Under the pieces are notes generated by a model. The model had not been told where the DNA came from. It searched no databases and was given only the letters and a program-made list of their open reading frames with translations. A stretch of DNA of 64,000 nt from JAHWKS01 sp964458385 (GTDB lineage: Bacteria; Planctomycetota; Planctomycetia; Pirellulales; Pirellulaceae): NCBI GenBank assembly GCA_964458385.1, contig CAYWIS010000001.1, positions 1 to 64,000 on the forward strand. Reading direction: 5' to 3'. Of the stretch, positions 52,814 through 62,301 are shown one piece after another. Every line of letters begins with the position of its first letter. Position 1 is the stretch's first letter. The translations under genes were made by a program, and so were the position numbers.

Positions 52814-54609
52814 ATGATGGCGGTCTTGGCCTCCACGATTCCCATCGGAGCCGCTTCTTCTGAGACCGTCGGCCAATGGGGCGATCCGCAGCGTTTCGTC
52901 ATTCACGGGGCAACCACTTTCTCGGCGGACACAATCCGCAAGAAACTATATAGCGACTTCGCCGTTCTGTTGGCTTCCCATCCGTTAGCGCCGAAGCACG
53001 CGTTGGCGTCGGTGCTCGAGCGACGTTTACGGGCTGGCTACCACAGGGCAGGATTTTCCGAGGCGGCAGTTCAAGTAACGCTTGACGAACAGGCAGAACG
53101 CGTTGTCGCGCAAATTGACGAGGGGCCACGCTACACCACGGCAGGCCTGCGCATTGAAGGGGGCCAACATCCCGCTCGAGGAATTACAGACGCGGTTAAC
53201 CCAACCCTACCCACCTAAGGAAGCGGTGCGTCCCGAGTTTTTTCAGCGGGGTGGACGACGGGAAGTCCGTTGGCGGGACAAGGACGGAAAGGAAGTTGAG
53301 CTTGAGTCGCCAATCTGGCAACCGGGCAAGCCGGCCCCGCTGGATGTAGCGGCCAGAACACGATTGCGTGAAAAGGTCGCCGAAGCAATAGCCGAGTTCG
53401 GTCGCACCTGGCGCTTGTACTGAGCGAACATGAAGACACCCCCTTTGGTTTCAACTTCGCCTTTGGATCTCGCACGCTTAACGAGGGTGAAGAAGCAACG
53501 CCGTTGGAGGCGGCAATACGTGTGACGCCCGCATTCTGCCTGGCGCTTGTGCACGAACAAAACGCTCGAAGTACCTGGGGCGATATCCTGACCGTGACAA
53601 GCGACCGTCAGGTGGTGCAAGTGGACGCGCGCGACGGTCGCATCTTGCATTATGCATCGTTCAACCCGGATCAATCAAAAGCCGTGGCGCCGATAGCGTT
53701 TTAGAATGGCGCCTTTGACCGCCGTCGCCAGGCATTATTGAACGAGGCGCAGGGCGCGCCGAATCGCTTTGACGCCGCACGCCCCATCAGTTCAATTGTC
53801 GCGGGCTTGCTCGACGGAGAGCTTGTGTCGCAGATGGTGCAGTGGCGCCTCACAGCCTACGAACAACGGCCGTCGGCCGCCGAGTCAAAGTTGGCTTGGG
53901 TTCGGGTAGTACGTAAACTGGCCCGGTCGGGGCCTGTTGGAGCGGTTGGATACTTGGACGCTCCAATCGACTCGGAAGGAAAGGCAAGATAAGTTCGAAA
54001 CACCCGCAGCCCGCCGATCCTACTGCGCAGGGGATGGTTGGGCAATTTGCTATTGCGTTCGGCCTTCCGGCGGCTGAATGGTTATTCCCACGCGAATCGT
54101 GGCCTTGGACACTTTGCCGTGAGACCGCCTTAACAGTTGCGGGGAGGCCCAACTACCTTGGCGCCGAACTCCAACGTGTATATGCATCTCCGGAAACGGG
54201 GCCGCTGTGTTGCCTGGCGGTCGCCTCCTTATCGCGGTTAGCGAAGGTGAACTATGCCGATGCGTTCGCCACCCGCGGTTTGGCAGTGCTCGACCGTCAT
54301 GCATTCCTCCGCGATTGTCGGCCATTGCTCGATCAACGAACTGTCTGCGGGCAATGCGCGCATCGAATTGCCGAAGCATTGTGCGTACTCGACGAGGACG
54401 ACGCGCAGCTTCTTGGGCGGGAACTCCTCAAAGACGACGCGGGAATCTTGGAGGCTGCAATTGGCGAGTTTCGACGTGACCGCACGCGGCCCGTAGAAGC
54501 GGCGCTATCGGACGCTCTTGCCGCCGCCTGGGAGGCGGGCTTGCGCCGCAGGATTGAGAAAGCCTTAGAATGGCGCCTGCCCGACGATACGTTCCGTCTG
54601 GACCGGTAA
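52814..54609 (+). pseudogene. Decayed POTRA-domain protein, with three frameshifts and one amber codon
   Basis: Four same-strand pieces read together as one protein. The first (52814 on) has a signal-like start and a POTRA-like domain ending in IDEGPRYTTAGLRIEG. A five-G run at 53159-53163 (+1 base) shifts the frame into ANIPLEELQTRLTQPYPPKE. A second shift near 53400-53423 leads to LVLSEHEDTPFGFNF. In that frame a TAG (53702-53704) interrupts APIAF and NGAFDRRRQALLNEA. A third shift near 53975-53995 leads into a C-terminal helical part ending at 54609 (ALEWRLPDDTFRLDR). This is a pseudogene, or sequence errors in a low-quality stretch. POTRA domains are found in outer-membrane assembly proteins; the family of this one is not identified. 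Confidence 0.65.
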
Positions 54610-54621
54610 AACTTGCTTGCT

Positions 54622-55827
54622 TTACGCGAGCCGCCAAACGTGAATGAGACCGGCAATGTCCGTCGCGGCAACGTGGCTCTGATCGGGCGAAATGGCGATC
54701 GCGGAGAGCCAATCTTTGAATTGCCCGCCACGACTCTTGCCAAGCGCGGCTATCTCTTTGCCGTCACTCGCCTGACAGATGCGGAGCATCGTGTCACGAC
54801 CGGTTGAGAGCACGTACTGGCCGTCAGCGGAAAATTGGACATCGGTTACGCCGTATTGATGGCCAGAAACTTCGCGCACCACGCTTCCGGTCGCGGTTTC
54901 GATGAGGTGCACCCTGCCGGTGGCGGTTTCTCCTCCTTGTCCTAACGCCACGAGAGAACCATCGGGAGAGTAGGCCGCCGCAATCAAACCTTCCGCGATA
55001 AACTTCCGCCATACCTGAGCAGCGCCATAAGAGGTGCTCTCGACCTGGTACTTGGGGAACAGTGTCTTGAGCACGTCCAGTTTTTCTTCGCCCGTTTCGG
55101 CGTTGTAGAAACGTACCGCGGGGGCGGGCAAATCAAAGTCATCCCGCTTATAACGGTATTCCGAAACCAGGGCCGATTGGCCATCGGGCGATAAGGCGGT
55201 GGCGACAATCCAGTTCCAAGGAAGGCCGGACCAACGACAGACTTCACGCCGTTGTTCCACATCCCAAACGCAGACCTGGGACGAGGCGTCGCCCGATATG
55301 AGTCGATGACCGTCGGCGCTGGCGCCAAACGCCAGGACCCAATCGCGATGCCCCTCAAACACATGAGCAGACATGAGTGTTTCCACCAGCACACCGGGCG
55401 CTGTAAGCGCGTCATCGTTACCTGCCCGTTTGGCTTTTTCCTTACGCCAGTCGGCGTCGAGCACGGCTTGAGCGGATCCTGTGGCGGGGGCATCGGGGCG
55501 CCAAAGGCGAACGGTGTGATCCAGGCTAGCAGAAAATAACGTCTTGCCATCCGCCGTTGCGAAAAGCCGCGTCACACGGTTGGTATGGCCATCCAATCGA
55601 CGCGCCGGAGGACAATCGGGCGCCGTGCGATCTTTACGTAGAGCGCCATTGTCTTGGGCGGGCGGCGATTCCGGCAGATCCCAAACATAGATCTGGCCGA
55701 TCTCGTTTGCGGCGGCCAAACGCCGGCTGGAGCCGAGAAACGCCACGGCCGTCGGCCAGGAGCCTTCGAATGTTAACTGCCAACAAAGCTGCGGATTGGA
55801 AATTTTCATGGCGTCGCCATGGGACAT
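54622..55827 (-). CDS. Cytoplasmic WD40-repeat protein of the DUF1501/DUF1549 cluster
   Basis: A 401-residue protein with about seven WD40 blades, ending in blades such as QVCVWDVEQRREV, TMLRICQASDG and LIHVWRLA. No signal peptide, so probably cytoplasmic. The ATG at 55827 overlaps the stop of the upstream DUF1501 gene (TAATG), a sign of translational coupling; ATG 55809 is an alternative. Such WD40 proteins follow DUF1501 genes in many planctomycete clusters. The function is unknown. Confidence 0.8.
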   Translation of the reverse strand: MSHGDAMKISNPQLCWQLTFEGSWPTAVAFLGSSRRLAAANEIGQIYVWDLPESPPAQDNGALRKDRTAPDCPPARRLDGHTNRVTRLFATADGKTLFSASLDHTVRLWRPDAPATGSAQAVLDADWRKEKAKRAGNDDALTAPGVLVETLMSAHVFEGHRDWVLAFGASADGHRLISGDASSQVCVWDVEQRREVCRWSGLPWNWIVATALSPDGQSALVSEYRYKRDDFDLPAPAVRFYNAETGEEKLDVLKTLFPKYQVESTSYGAAQVWRKFIAEGLIAAAYSPDGSLVALGQGGETATGRVHLIETATGSVVREVSGHQYGVTDVQFSADGQYVLSTGRDTMLRICQASDGKEIAALGKSRGGQFKDWLSAIAISPDQSHVAATDIAGLIHVWRLA

Positions 55828-57095
55828 TACGAGAGAAGTTCGTTGACCACTTTTGATCCGAAGGGCGCGAGGGGGATTGGACGCGATCCGGCGTAATTTT
55901 CGGTCAGGGGATCAATCGAGAGCGCCTGGTAGATGGTAGCGAAGAAATCCCCTTCGGTGACGGGGTTGTCTTTCACTTCGACTCCGTCTTCGTCCGACTC
56001 GCCGTAGATGAGGCCCCCTTTCACGCCACAACCCGCCAACGCGGTTGTCCAACACCTTACGTAGTGGTCGCGGCCGGCGCGGTTGTTGATGTTTGGGGTG
56101 CGGCCAATTTCGCCTGTCCAAATGACGAGTGTTTTTTCCAATAGGCCGCGCTGCGCTAAGTCGGTAAGCAAGCCGGCCCAAGCGTGGTCCATGGGCGGGA
56201 CCAAGCCCTTATGCCAAGCGAAGTTATCGGCGTGGGAATCGTAGCTGCTCTGGCCAACTTCAACAAACGGGACCCCCGCTTCAACTAGCCTCCGGGCAAG
56301 AAGGCAGCGCCGACCGAAAGCGCTATCACCGTAAAGGTCACGGTATTTTTCCCATTCGTCAATCTTGAACACGTCACGGACACTTTGAAGCCGCCGCGCC
56401 GCTTCATACGCGGCGCGATGCATCTGCGCGAGTTCCGACCGGTGCGTTTCGGCAAAGCTGTCTTCTAAAATAGACCGGACTTCATGCCGTCGAAGCTCCG
56501 CTTCGGGCCTTAGTGGCGATGCCGAGAAGGGAGGCAACTGCCCCTCGGCCCCAATGTGAAAGGGTTGATGTTTGGGGCCGAGAAATCCGCTGCCAGCGTC
56601 GCCTTGCGACGAAACCTTGATGAAGTTCGGCAGGTTCGAATCATCCTGGCCGTGATACTTGGCGACGATTGAGCCAATTTCGGGGAAGCGCACGTTGGCC
56701 GCAGGGCGGTAACCGGTGTGCATAAGGTAGATGCCGCCGGGGTGATCAACCTCCGAAGTGCGCATCGAGCGAATCACGGCGATCTTGTCCATCTGCTGCG
56801 CCATTTTGGGCATCAGCTCGCAGATTTGAACGCCCGGAATGTTCGTGCTGATGGGGCGGAATACGCCGCCGGTGGGCCGGCCAGGTTTCATGTCGAAGGT
56901 TTCGAACTGGCTCACACCGCCGTTCATCCAAAGCAGAATACAGTGCTTCTGATCTCGACGCACCGTTTCACCCCATGCCGGGGTCTGTGAAAGCAATCCC
57001 CAGTTCATGACAGCCCCGCCCGCAGCCGTGCCCAACACACCTTTCAGCAGCGCTCGGCGTGAGAAATGTTCGGTTGACGAACAACGCGGAAACAT
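55827..57095 (-). CDS. DUF1501 secreted protein
   Basis: A 422-residue protein with a twin-arginine-like signal (SRRALLKGVLGTAAGG). The sulfatase-like (alkaline-phosphatase superfamily) DUF1501 core includes LLWMNGGVSQFETFDMKP, AVIRSMRTSEVDHPGG, MHTGYRPA, ARRLVEAGVPFVEVG and VIWTGEIGRTPNIN. These proteins are abundant in planctomycetes; their biochemical role is not established. I chose the ATG at 57095, preceded by AGGAGGG five bases away. It lies between the DUF1549 gene (upstream) and the WD40 gene (coupled downstream). Confidence 0.88.
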   Translation of the reverse strand: MFPRCSSTEHFSRRALLKGVLGTAAGGAVMNWGLLSQTPAWGETVRRDQKHCILLWMNGGVSQFETFDMKPGRPTGGVFRPISTNIPGVQICELMPKMAQQMDKIAVIRSMRTSEVDHPGGIYLMHTGYRPAANVRFPEIGSIVAKYHGQDDSNLPNFIKVSSQGDAGSGFLGPKHQPFHIGAEGQLPPFSASPLRPEAELRRHEVRSILEDSFAETHRSELAQMHRAAYEAARRLQSVRDVFKIDEWEKYRDLYGDSAFGRRCLLARRLVEAGVPFVEVGQSSYDSHADNFAWHKGLVPPMDHAWAGLLTDLAQRGLLEKTLVIWTGEIGRTPNINNRAGRDHYVRCWTTALAGCGVKGGLIYGESDEDGVEVKDNPVTEGDFFATIYQALSIDPLTENYAGSRPIPLAPFGSKVVNELLS

Positions 57096-57234
57096 GGCAT
57101 CCCTCCTCACATAACTAGTTGCCCAAGTTGCCGTCACCGAGAGCGCCTGGGGGGCAAATGGTTGCAATTCCTCTGCGAAAGCAGACTGCCGTCGCTTGGC
57201 ATTTTTCACGGCAGGCAGGCTCTCAGCATGATTG

Positions 57235-58863
57235 CTAGTGGTTGAAACGAAACTCGCTGCAGGTGATTAAAGCCCAAACGGTATCTCGGACTCGCTCGCG
57301 CGGATCAGACGCCGACGATAGGAACGCGACGATCTTTTCTCGCTCCTCAGGGCGTGGGGGTCGACTGAGCGTTTGCAAAAACAAGCGATCAACTCGTTCT
57401 TCCCAGGGTGCCTCGGATTGGGCGGTGCGTTCGATCAGGTTTTCGGGCGCGGAACTGAACAAGCTGCCCAGTTGGCCGTTGTTCAAGTACAAGTGTTCGT
57501 GTAATCCTCCCTGAAATTCACCGACGCCATTATTGGGCTGACCAAAGAACCGCAAAACGTAATCGCGTGTCAGCGGGCGGAAACGATCTTCCGCTTTCGA
57601 TTCGTTCCGTGACTTCTCGCGTTCGGCAAAGCCCGTCGCAACACGCCACGAGGCGGCTAGCTCTTCGGCCGAAAGCGGGCGCGAACGAGCGTGCTGGAAC
57701 CACATTGGTTGGGCTTCGCCTGTTGAGCCAGCGGACGAAAGCTGATACGTCTTGGAGTTCACTAGCTCGCGCGTGTATGCGCGAAGATCAAATCCATGCT
57801 CGATCAGCCACGCGGTCAACTCGTTCAATAACTCCGGATGACTTGGCTCGTTCGATTCGCTCATGTTATCCACCGGGTGCACCGCCCCCCGCCCTAGATA
57901 CTGCCCCCAAAGGCGGTTCGCGATGGCCCGAGCAAAATACGGGTTATCGGATCTGACGATCCAGTCGGCCAGTTGATCCTTACGCGAGAAGAATGGCGGC
58001 TGTGGTGGTGTATTGTCTTGGAACTTCGCCTCTTGAAAGCCTTCGGGCAGCGAGGGCTCGGTTAGTATTTCGCCCTGCAGAAACTTCGGCTTTACGGGTT
58101 CGCCTTTTCTGCCGGGCTCCTGATCTTTCGCTGAACCTGTGAACAACACGTCGCCGGTGCTCTTCTCACCAATCGCGTACATGGTGAGGTTGTCTTTCTT
58201 ACCTAACGACACAACTTGCAAACGGGCAAAGAAGGCCGCCATGCCGTAGAAGTCCCGTTGCGTCCACGGCTCGTAAGGGTGGTCGTGGCACCGAGCGCAT
58301 TGAAGCTGTACGCCGAGAAACGTTTGGGTGACAACCTCGGTCAGATCTTCTGGCTGGTTGCGATACTGCACATAATACAAGGGTGGGCCGTGTTCGACCG
58401 AGTTTCCCTCGGCGCGCAACAACTCTCGAACCCATTCGTTGTAAGGCCGATTCTGGGCGAACTGTTGACGCAGCCAGCGCTGGATGCCGTCTCGCTTATT
58501 GGTGTCATACCCGGGCGGGTTACGGCCGAAGAGTATCAGGTCCCAACAATCCGCCTGATGGAGCGCATAACGTGGATCGTTTAGCAATCGGTCGATTAGC
58601 TTCTCGCGCTTATCCGCCGATGAATCCTCCAAAAACGCGAGGGTTTCCTCGTAAGTGGGGATGACGCCAACCAGATCAAGATAGACGCGCCGCAGGAACT
58701 CGGCGTCGGACGCCGGTTGGGCTCGTGTCACTTGATGCTCCGCCCAAGCGGCTGAGATCCGAGCATCGATGACATCCCGAAGACGCTCTGCTCCAGTGAC
58801 AGGCAGCGCGAACCTGCTAACCGTGAGAACTGTCAGCACGCACAAGCATCGCCACATTTGCAT
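57235..58863 (-). CDS. DUF1549/DUF1553 secreted protein
   Basis: A 542-residue protein with a signal peptide (MQMWRCLCVLTVLTVSRF...). The DUF1549 part (about 25-230) has RRVYLDLVGVIPTYEE and CARCHDHPYEPWTQRDF, a CxxCH heme-like motif. The DUF1553 part (about 300-540) has ARAIANRLWGQYLGRGAVHPVDN, LNELTAWLIEHGFDLRAYTRE and TLSRPPRPEER. No separate N-terminal cytochrome domain is present, unlike many longer family members. ATG 58863 with an AGGAGGGA ribosome site. First gene of the three-gene minus-strand operon. Function unknown; secreted by prediction. Confidence 0.88.
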   Translation of the reverse strand: MQMWRCLCVLTVLTVSRFALPVTGAERLRDVIDARISAAWAEHQVTRAQPASDAEFLRRVYLDLVGVIPTYEETLAFLEDSSADKREKLIDRLLNDPRYALHQADCWDLILFGRNPPGYDTNKRDGIQRWLRQQFAQNRPYNEWVRELLRAEGNSVEHGPPLYYVQYRNQPEDLTEVVTQTFLGVQLQCARCHDHPYEPWTQRDFYGMAAFFARLQVVSLGKKDNLTMYAIGEKSTGDVLFTGSAKDQEPGRKGEPVKPKFLQGEILTEPSLPEGFQEAKFQDNTPPQPPFFSRKDQLADWIVRSDNPYFARAIANRLWGQYLGRGAVHPVDNMSESNEPSHPELLNELTAWLIEHGFDLRAYTRELVNSKTYQLSSAGSTGEAQPMWFQHARSRPLSAEELAASWRVATGFAEREKSRNESKAEDRFRPLTRDYVLRFFGQPNNGVGEFQGGLHEHLYLNNGQLGSLFSSAPENLIERTAQSEAPWEERVDRLFLQTLSRPPRPEEREKIVAFLSSASDPRERVRDTVWALITCSEFRFNH

Positions 58864-59093
58864 CACTTCCCTCCTGGGGCGTGAGCGGACAACCGATAAG
58901 CGATGACTAATGTGAGTATAGGGGCGACCTCCACCAAGTGCAACGATTTTTCGCAATAGGAGGGGAGGTCAGGAGGGTTGGAACGCAACCGCGTTTCCTC
59001 CGGCGTGCGCGGCGGATGAGGAAAAGAGTGAACTCCCCGAAAAACCGCCGCGATAAAACGACAAGCAGCCTGCGGGCGCTAACCCCAAGCCGG

Positions 59094-59122
59094 TTGATGG
59101 GTATTGCTAGCCTGAATATATT
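59094..59122 (+). promoter_or_regulatory. Promoter of ilvB
   Basis: TTGATG at 59094-59099 and TATATT at 59117-59122 with 17-base spacing match a sigma-70 promoter. Transcription would begin near 59129, directly before the hairpin at 59133. Confidence 0.55.
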
Positions 59123-59132
59123 GAAAAGTCGC

Positions 59133-59169
59133 TCTCGGCGCGGATGGTATGCGCCGAGACTCTTTTTTT
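59133..59169 (+). promoter_or_regulatory. Terminator-like hairpin in the ilvB 5' leader
   Basis: A perfect 9-bp stem TCTCGGCGC (59133-59141) / GCGCCGAGA (59151-59159), 9-base loop, followed three bases later by seven Ts (59163-59169). It lies 31 bases before the GTG of ilvB (59201) with no upstream gene on this strand, so it cannot be terminating another gene. It may attenuate ilvB or stabilise the 5' end. There is no room for a leader peptide in front of it if the promoter above is right. Confidence 0.55.
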
Positions 59170-59200
59170 CTGGTTTTTTGATTTCCAAGGAGTTTGTTCC

Positions 59201-60967
59201 GTGGCGACCTCTACGACGGCCGACGCAAAAATGGTTACTGGCGCCGATATTCTCGTCCAATCGTTGGTGGACCACGGGGTAGAAGTAGTCTTTGCCTATC
59301 CGGGCGGCGCCAGCATGCCGTTGCATCAGGCGCTTACACGGTATCGCGATCGCTTACGGACGATTCTTCCGCGTCATGAGCAAGGCGGCGGATTTGCCGC
59401 CCAAGGTTATGCGCGGAGCACCGGCAAAGTCGGGGTATGCATGGCCACGAGCGGCCCCGGCGCCACAAACCTGGTGACGGCGATTGCCGACGCAAAACTT
59501 GATAGCGTGCCTTTGGTGGCGATCACCGGCCAGGTGCCGACCACCAACATCGGCACCGATGCGTTTCAGGAAACACCGATCGTCGAAGTCTGCCGTGGCA
59601 TTACCAAACACCACTATCTAGTGACCGATGTGCGCGATGTGCCCCGTGTGATGCGGGAAGCATTTTATATTGCCACTACGGGGCGGCCCGGCCCGGTTCT
59701 CGTCGACATGCCGAAAGACGTCCAAGTGAGCGCCGCCGAGGTTGACTGGGACGCGCCAATGAACTTGCCCGGCTACCATGTCGAAGATCGCTTGGCCCGA
59801 CCAGAACAGGTTCGGCAAGCGGCGGCGGCGATCAAACTTGCAAAGCGGCCAGTCATTTACGCGGGAGGCGGCGTTATTTCGTCAGGGGCGAGCGACGCCC
59901 TGCGCGAGTTTGTGGAGAAGACCGGCATCCCTGTCGCCATGACGGCCATGGGGCTGGGCGCCTTCCCTGGCGATCACCCGCTATCGCTGGACATGCTGGG
60001 CATGCACGGTAGCGTCTACGCCAACTGGGCGCTGCGCGATTGCGACTTGCTGTTGGCTTTTGGCGTGCGGTTTGATGACCGCGTGACCGGCAAAGTTGAA
60101 GCGTTTGCCAAGCACGCCAAAATTGTGCATGTCGACATTGACCCCTCAGAACTGAATAAGAACAAGCCGGCCCACATTCCGATCTGCAGCGACGTCAAGT
60201 ATTTCCTTGAGAAACTGAATCAGATCGTCGAGCCGCCCAGCGAAGGGATCTCGGAATGGGTTGAGCAGTGCCAAAAATGGAAAGCGGAGCATCCATTCAA
60301 ATACAACGAAGAATTTGACGGCATCCTCCAGCAGCACGCCATTCGCGAGTTGTGGAAGATCACGCGCGACCTTGATACGTATATCACGGTCGGCGTGGGG
60401 CAACACCAGATGTGGACCGCCCAATTCTACAAGTTCCACCGCCCGCGGACTTGGCTCTCTTCGAGCGGGCTGGGAACGATGGGCTTTGGGCTTCCCGCGG
60501 CGATGGGTGTGCAAGCGGCGCATCCCAATTCGCTGGTGATCGACATCGACGGCGACGGGTCGTTCCTGATGAACATTCAGGAGTTGGCCACCTGTTATTG
60601 CGAGGAGTTGCCCGTTAAGGTGTTCCTCCTCAACAACCAGCACTTGGGCATGGTGGTCCAGTGGGAGGATCGGTTCATGCAAGGGAACCGTGCTCACACC
60701 TACTTGGGACCGATCCATCATGCCGAGGCGTTCGGTAAGGGCTCTGGGCCCTATGCCGAGGAGCGGTATCCCGACTTTGTGACCATCGCGAAAGGATTTG
60801 GCTGCGGTGCGGCGACGGTCAGCAAGAAATCGGATCTTCGGGCGGCGATCGAAGAAATGATCAACTACCGCGGGCCGTACGTTCTCGACGTGCAAGTGCC
60901 TTACCAGGAGCACGTGCTTCCGATGATCCCCGCCAACCAGACGGTGGATCAAATGATTCTCGAATAA
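59201..60967 (+). CDS. ilvB: Acetolactate synthase large subunit
   Basis: A 588-residue TPP enzyme that makes acetolactate or acetohydroxybutyrate, the first step of branched-chain amino acid synthesis. N-terminal VVFAYPGGASMPLHQAL and PRHEQGGGFAAQGYAR (TPP activating Glu), SGPGATNLVTAIADA, then GDGSFLMNIQELATCYCEE...LLNNQHLGMV (TPP-Mg binding GDGx25-28NN). GTG at 59201 with AAGGAG (59187-59192) eight bases upstream. The regulatory small subunit ilvN is not next to it. Confidence 0.94.
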   Translation: MATSTTADAKMVTGADILVQSLVDHGVEVVFAYPGGASMPLHQALTRYRDRLRTILPRHEQGGGFAAQGYARSTGKVGVCMATSGPGATNLVTAIADAKLDSVPLVAITGQVPTTNIGTDAFQETPIVEVCRGITKHHYLVTDVRDVPRVMREAFYIATTGRPGPVLVDMPKDVQVSAAEVDWDAPMNLPGYHVEDRLARPEQVRQAAAAIKLAKRPVIYAGGGVISSGASDALREFVEKTGIPVAMTAMGLGAFPGDHPLSLDMLGMHGSVYANWALRDCDLLLAFGVRFDDRVTGKVEAFAKHAKIVHVDIDPSELNKNKPAHIPICSDVKYFLEKLNQIVEPPSEGISEWVEQCQKWKAEHPFKYNEEFDGILQQHAIRELWKITRDLDTYITVGVGQHQMWTAQFYKFHRPRTWLSSSGLGTMGFGLPAAMGVQAAHPNSLVIDIDGDGSFLMNIQELATCYCEELPVKVFLLNNQHLGMVVQWEDRFMQGNRAHTYLGPIHHAEAFGKGSGPYAEERYPDFVTIAKGFGCGAATVSKKSDLRAAIEEMINYRGPYVLDVQVPYQEHVLPMIPANQTVDQMILE

Positions 60968-60994
60968 TGGTCGCGTAACCGTGACTTGAAATGC

Positions 60995-61033
60995 ATACGG
61001 CGGCTCATCAACGATGGGCCGCCGTATATTTTT
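60995..61033 (+). terminator. Intrinsic terminator of ilvB
   Basis: A 10-bp perfect stem ATACGGCGGC (60995-61004) / GCCGCCGTAT (61018-61027), 13-base loop, followed by a and five Ts (61029-61033). It starts 27 bases after the ilvB stop. Confidence 0.8.
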
Positions 61034-61060
61034 GCGTTCGTCGTTAGCTAGATGGTCTAA

Positions 61061-61092
61061 AAGAAAAAGGCCGGAGGGTGACCCCGGCCTTT
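61061..61092 (-). terminator. Intrinsic terminator of the desaturase gene
   Basis: On the minus strand a 9-bp stem AAAGGCCGG / CCGGCCTTT (61084-61092 and 61066-61074) with a 9-base loop is followed by further Ts (TTCTT, reading to 61061). It begins 27 bases after the desaturase stop. Confidence 0.7.
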
Positions 61093-61119
61093 GAGCATTC
61101 GCAGAATGATTCCCCTGCG

Positions 61120-62109
61120 TTAGGCGGCAGGGCTGGCGCCGTTAGTTGGCGACACCGGAGGCAATTTTTCGGATTTGCGCTTGTAATCGACCACGTCCCA
61201 TGCCAGGCCCAGGCGCTTCATGAGAAGGATGATCCGGTAGGTAACATCGACTTCCCACCACTTGTGGCCGTGGTTCGCCATGCGCGGATACGCATGGTGG
61301 TTGTTGTGCCAACCTTCGCCGTAGGTGATGAGCGCGACCCACCAGTTATTACGGCTCTGGTCGGTCGTTTCGTAGTTTCGATAGCCCCACATGTGACTTG
61401 CTGAATTCACCAGCCACGTGGCGTGCAGCACCAAGACGAGCCGTAGGAACACTCCCCAAGTGACGAACGACCAAGCCATGTAGGAGCCGCCGATCCACCA
61501 TCCTAAACCGAATAGGGCAAAGCCCAAGGCAAAGTGTGATGGTAGAAACAGCGCGCCCATCCAGTTCATGACGGGGTCTTTGAGCAGGTCGGGAGCCCAA
61601 CGCTTCAGGTGCGACTCCTTCTCGGGACCGTGCAACTTCCAGCCGAGCCATCCGGCGTGACTCCACCACGGCCCGTCATTCGGCGTGTGTGGATCGCCTT
61701 CCTGATCGCTGTAGGCGTGGTGCTTGCGGTGATCGGCGACCCATTCAATGGCCGAGCCTTCGCCCGCCAGTCCTCCCAGGAATGCGAAGAACCACTTGAC
61801 CGGACGATAGGTCTTGAAGCTGCTATGCGTCAGCAAGCGGTGGAATCCCAGGCAGATGCCCAGGCCGCCAGTAACCCAGTGGAGCAAAACCACCAGCACT
61901 ACCGCTTGCCAAGAGAAAAAGAATACCGACGCTACCGCGCCAACATGTAGCACGATGAGCCATAAGGCTACATACCAGTTCATGCCGTCGGCCAGACGCT
62001 GTTCCTTCTCAGACAGAACTGCGGGTTTACGTTGAGCGCTAGTGGCCGGAGCATCGGGGGAGGGGGGAACCGATTTCTTAGTTACTAAAGTGGGGCCAGT
62101 TGTTTGCAT
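61120..62109 (-). CDS. Membrane fatty acid desaturase (delta-9 acyl-CoA/acyl-lipid type)
   Basis: A 329-residue integral membrane di-iron desaturase. The three histidine boxes are complete: HRLLTH, HRKHH and HNNHH, placed as in delta-9 stearoyl-type desaturases. Four or more hydrophobic segments are visible (YVALWLIVLHVGAVASVFFF, WQAVVLVVLLHWVTGG). It introduces a double bond into acyl chains of membrane lipids. ATG 62109. The N-terminal 45 residues are polar and low in complexity. It has its own terminator and converges with ilvB. Confidence 0.94.
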   Translation of the reverse strand: MQTTGPTLVTKKSVPPSPDAPATSAQRKPAVLSEKEQRLADGMNWYVALWLIVLHVGAVASVFFFSWQAVVLVVLLHWVTGGLGICLGFHRLLTHSSFKTYRPVKWFFAFLGGLAGEGSAIEWVADHRKHHAYSDQEGDPHTPNDGPWWSHAGWLGWKLHGPEKESHLKRWAPDLLKDPVMNWMGALFLPSHFALGFALFGLGWWIGGSYMAWSFVTWGVFLRLVLVLHATWLVNSASHMWGYRNYETTDQSRNNWWVALITYGEGWHNNHHAYPRMANHGHKWWEVDVTYRIILLMKRLGLAWDVVDYKRKSEKLPPVSPTNGASPAA

Positions 62110-62301
62110 ACAATAATTCAAGCCAAATGTCGTATCGCGAGGGGTCAACAATCAATTGAACAGATTCTAGGGTTCGTCGACGCAAGGTGGGTCGCGGGTA
62201 TGTTCCGGCTATGTAAATGTTGTGTAAACGCCTTCACCGATTGCAGGCCGCCGGGGTTTTAGGCGACAATAAGCGTGTTTTCAGGAGAGATATTTCGCAA
62301 A

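Noticed and set aside
51292..54609. TAG recoding or amber suppression suggested by two or three in-frame TAG codons
   Set aside because: Many intact genes in the window end with TAG as a normal stop, and frameshifts accompany the ambers, so gene decay or sequence error is simpler.
56625..56650. GGTTCGAATC resembling a tRNA T-loop
   Set aside because: It lies inside the DUF1501 coding sequence and no cloverleaf can be built around it.
60146..60952. 268-codon minus-strand frame in ilvB
   Set aside because: Shadow of a strongly conserved gene; no motif.
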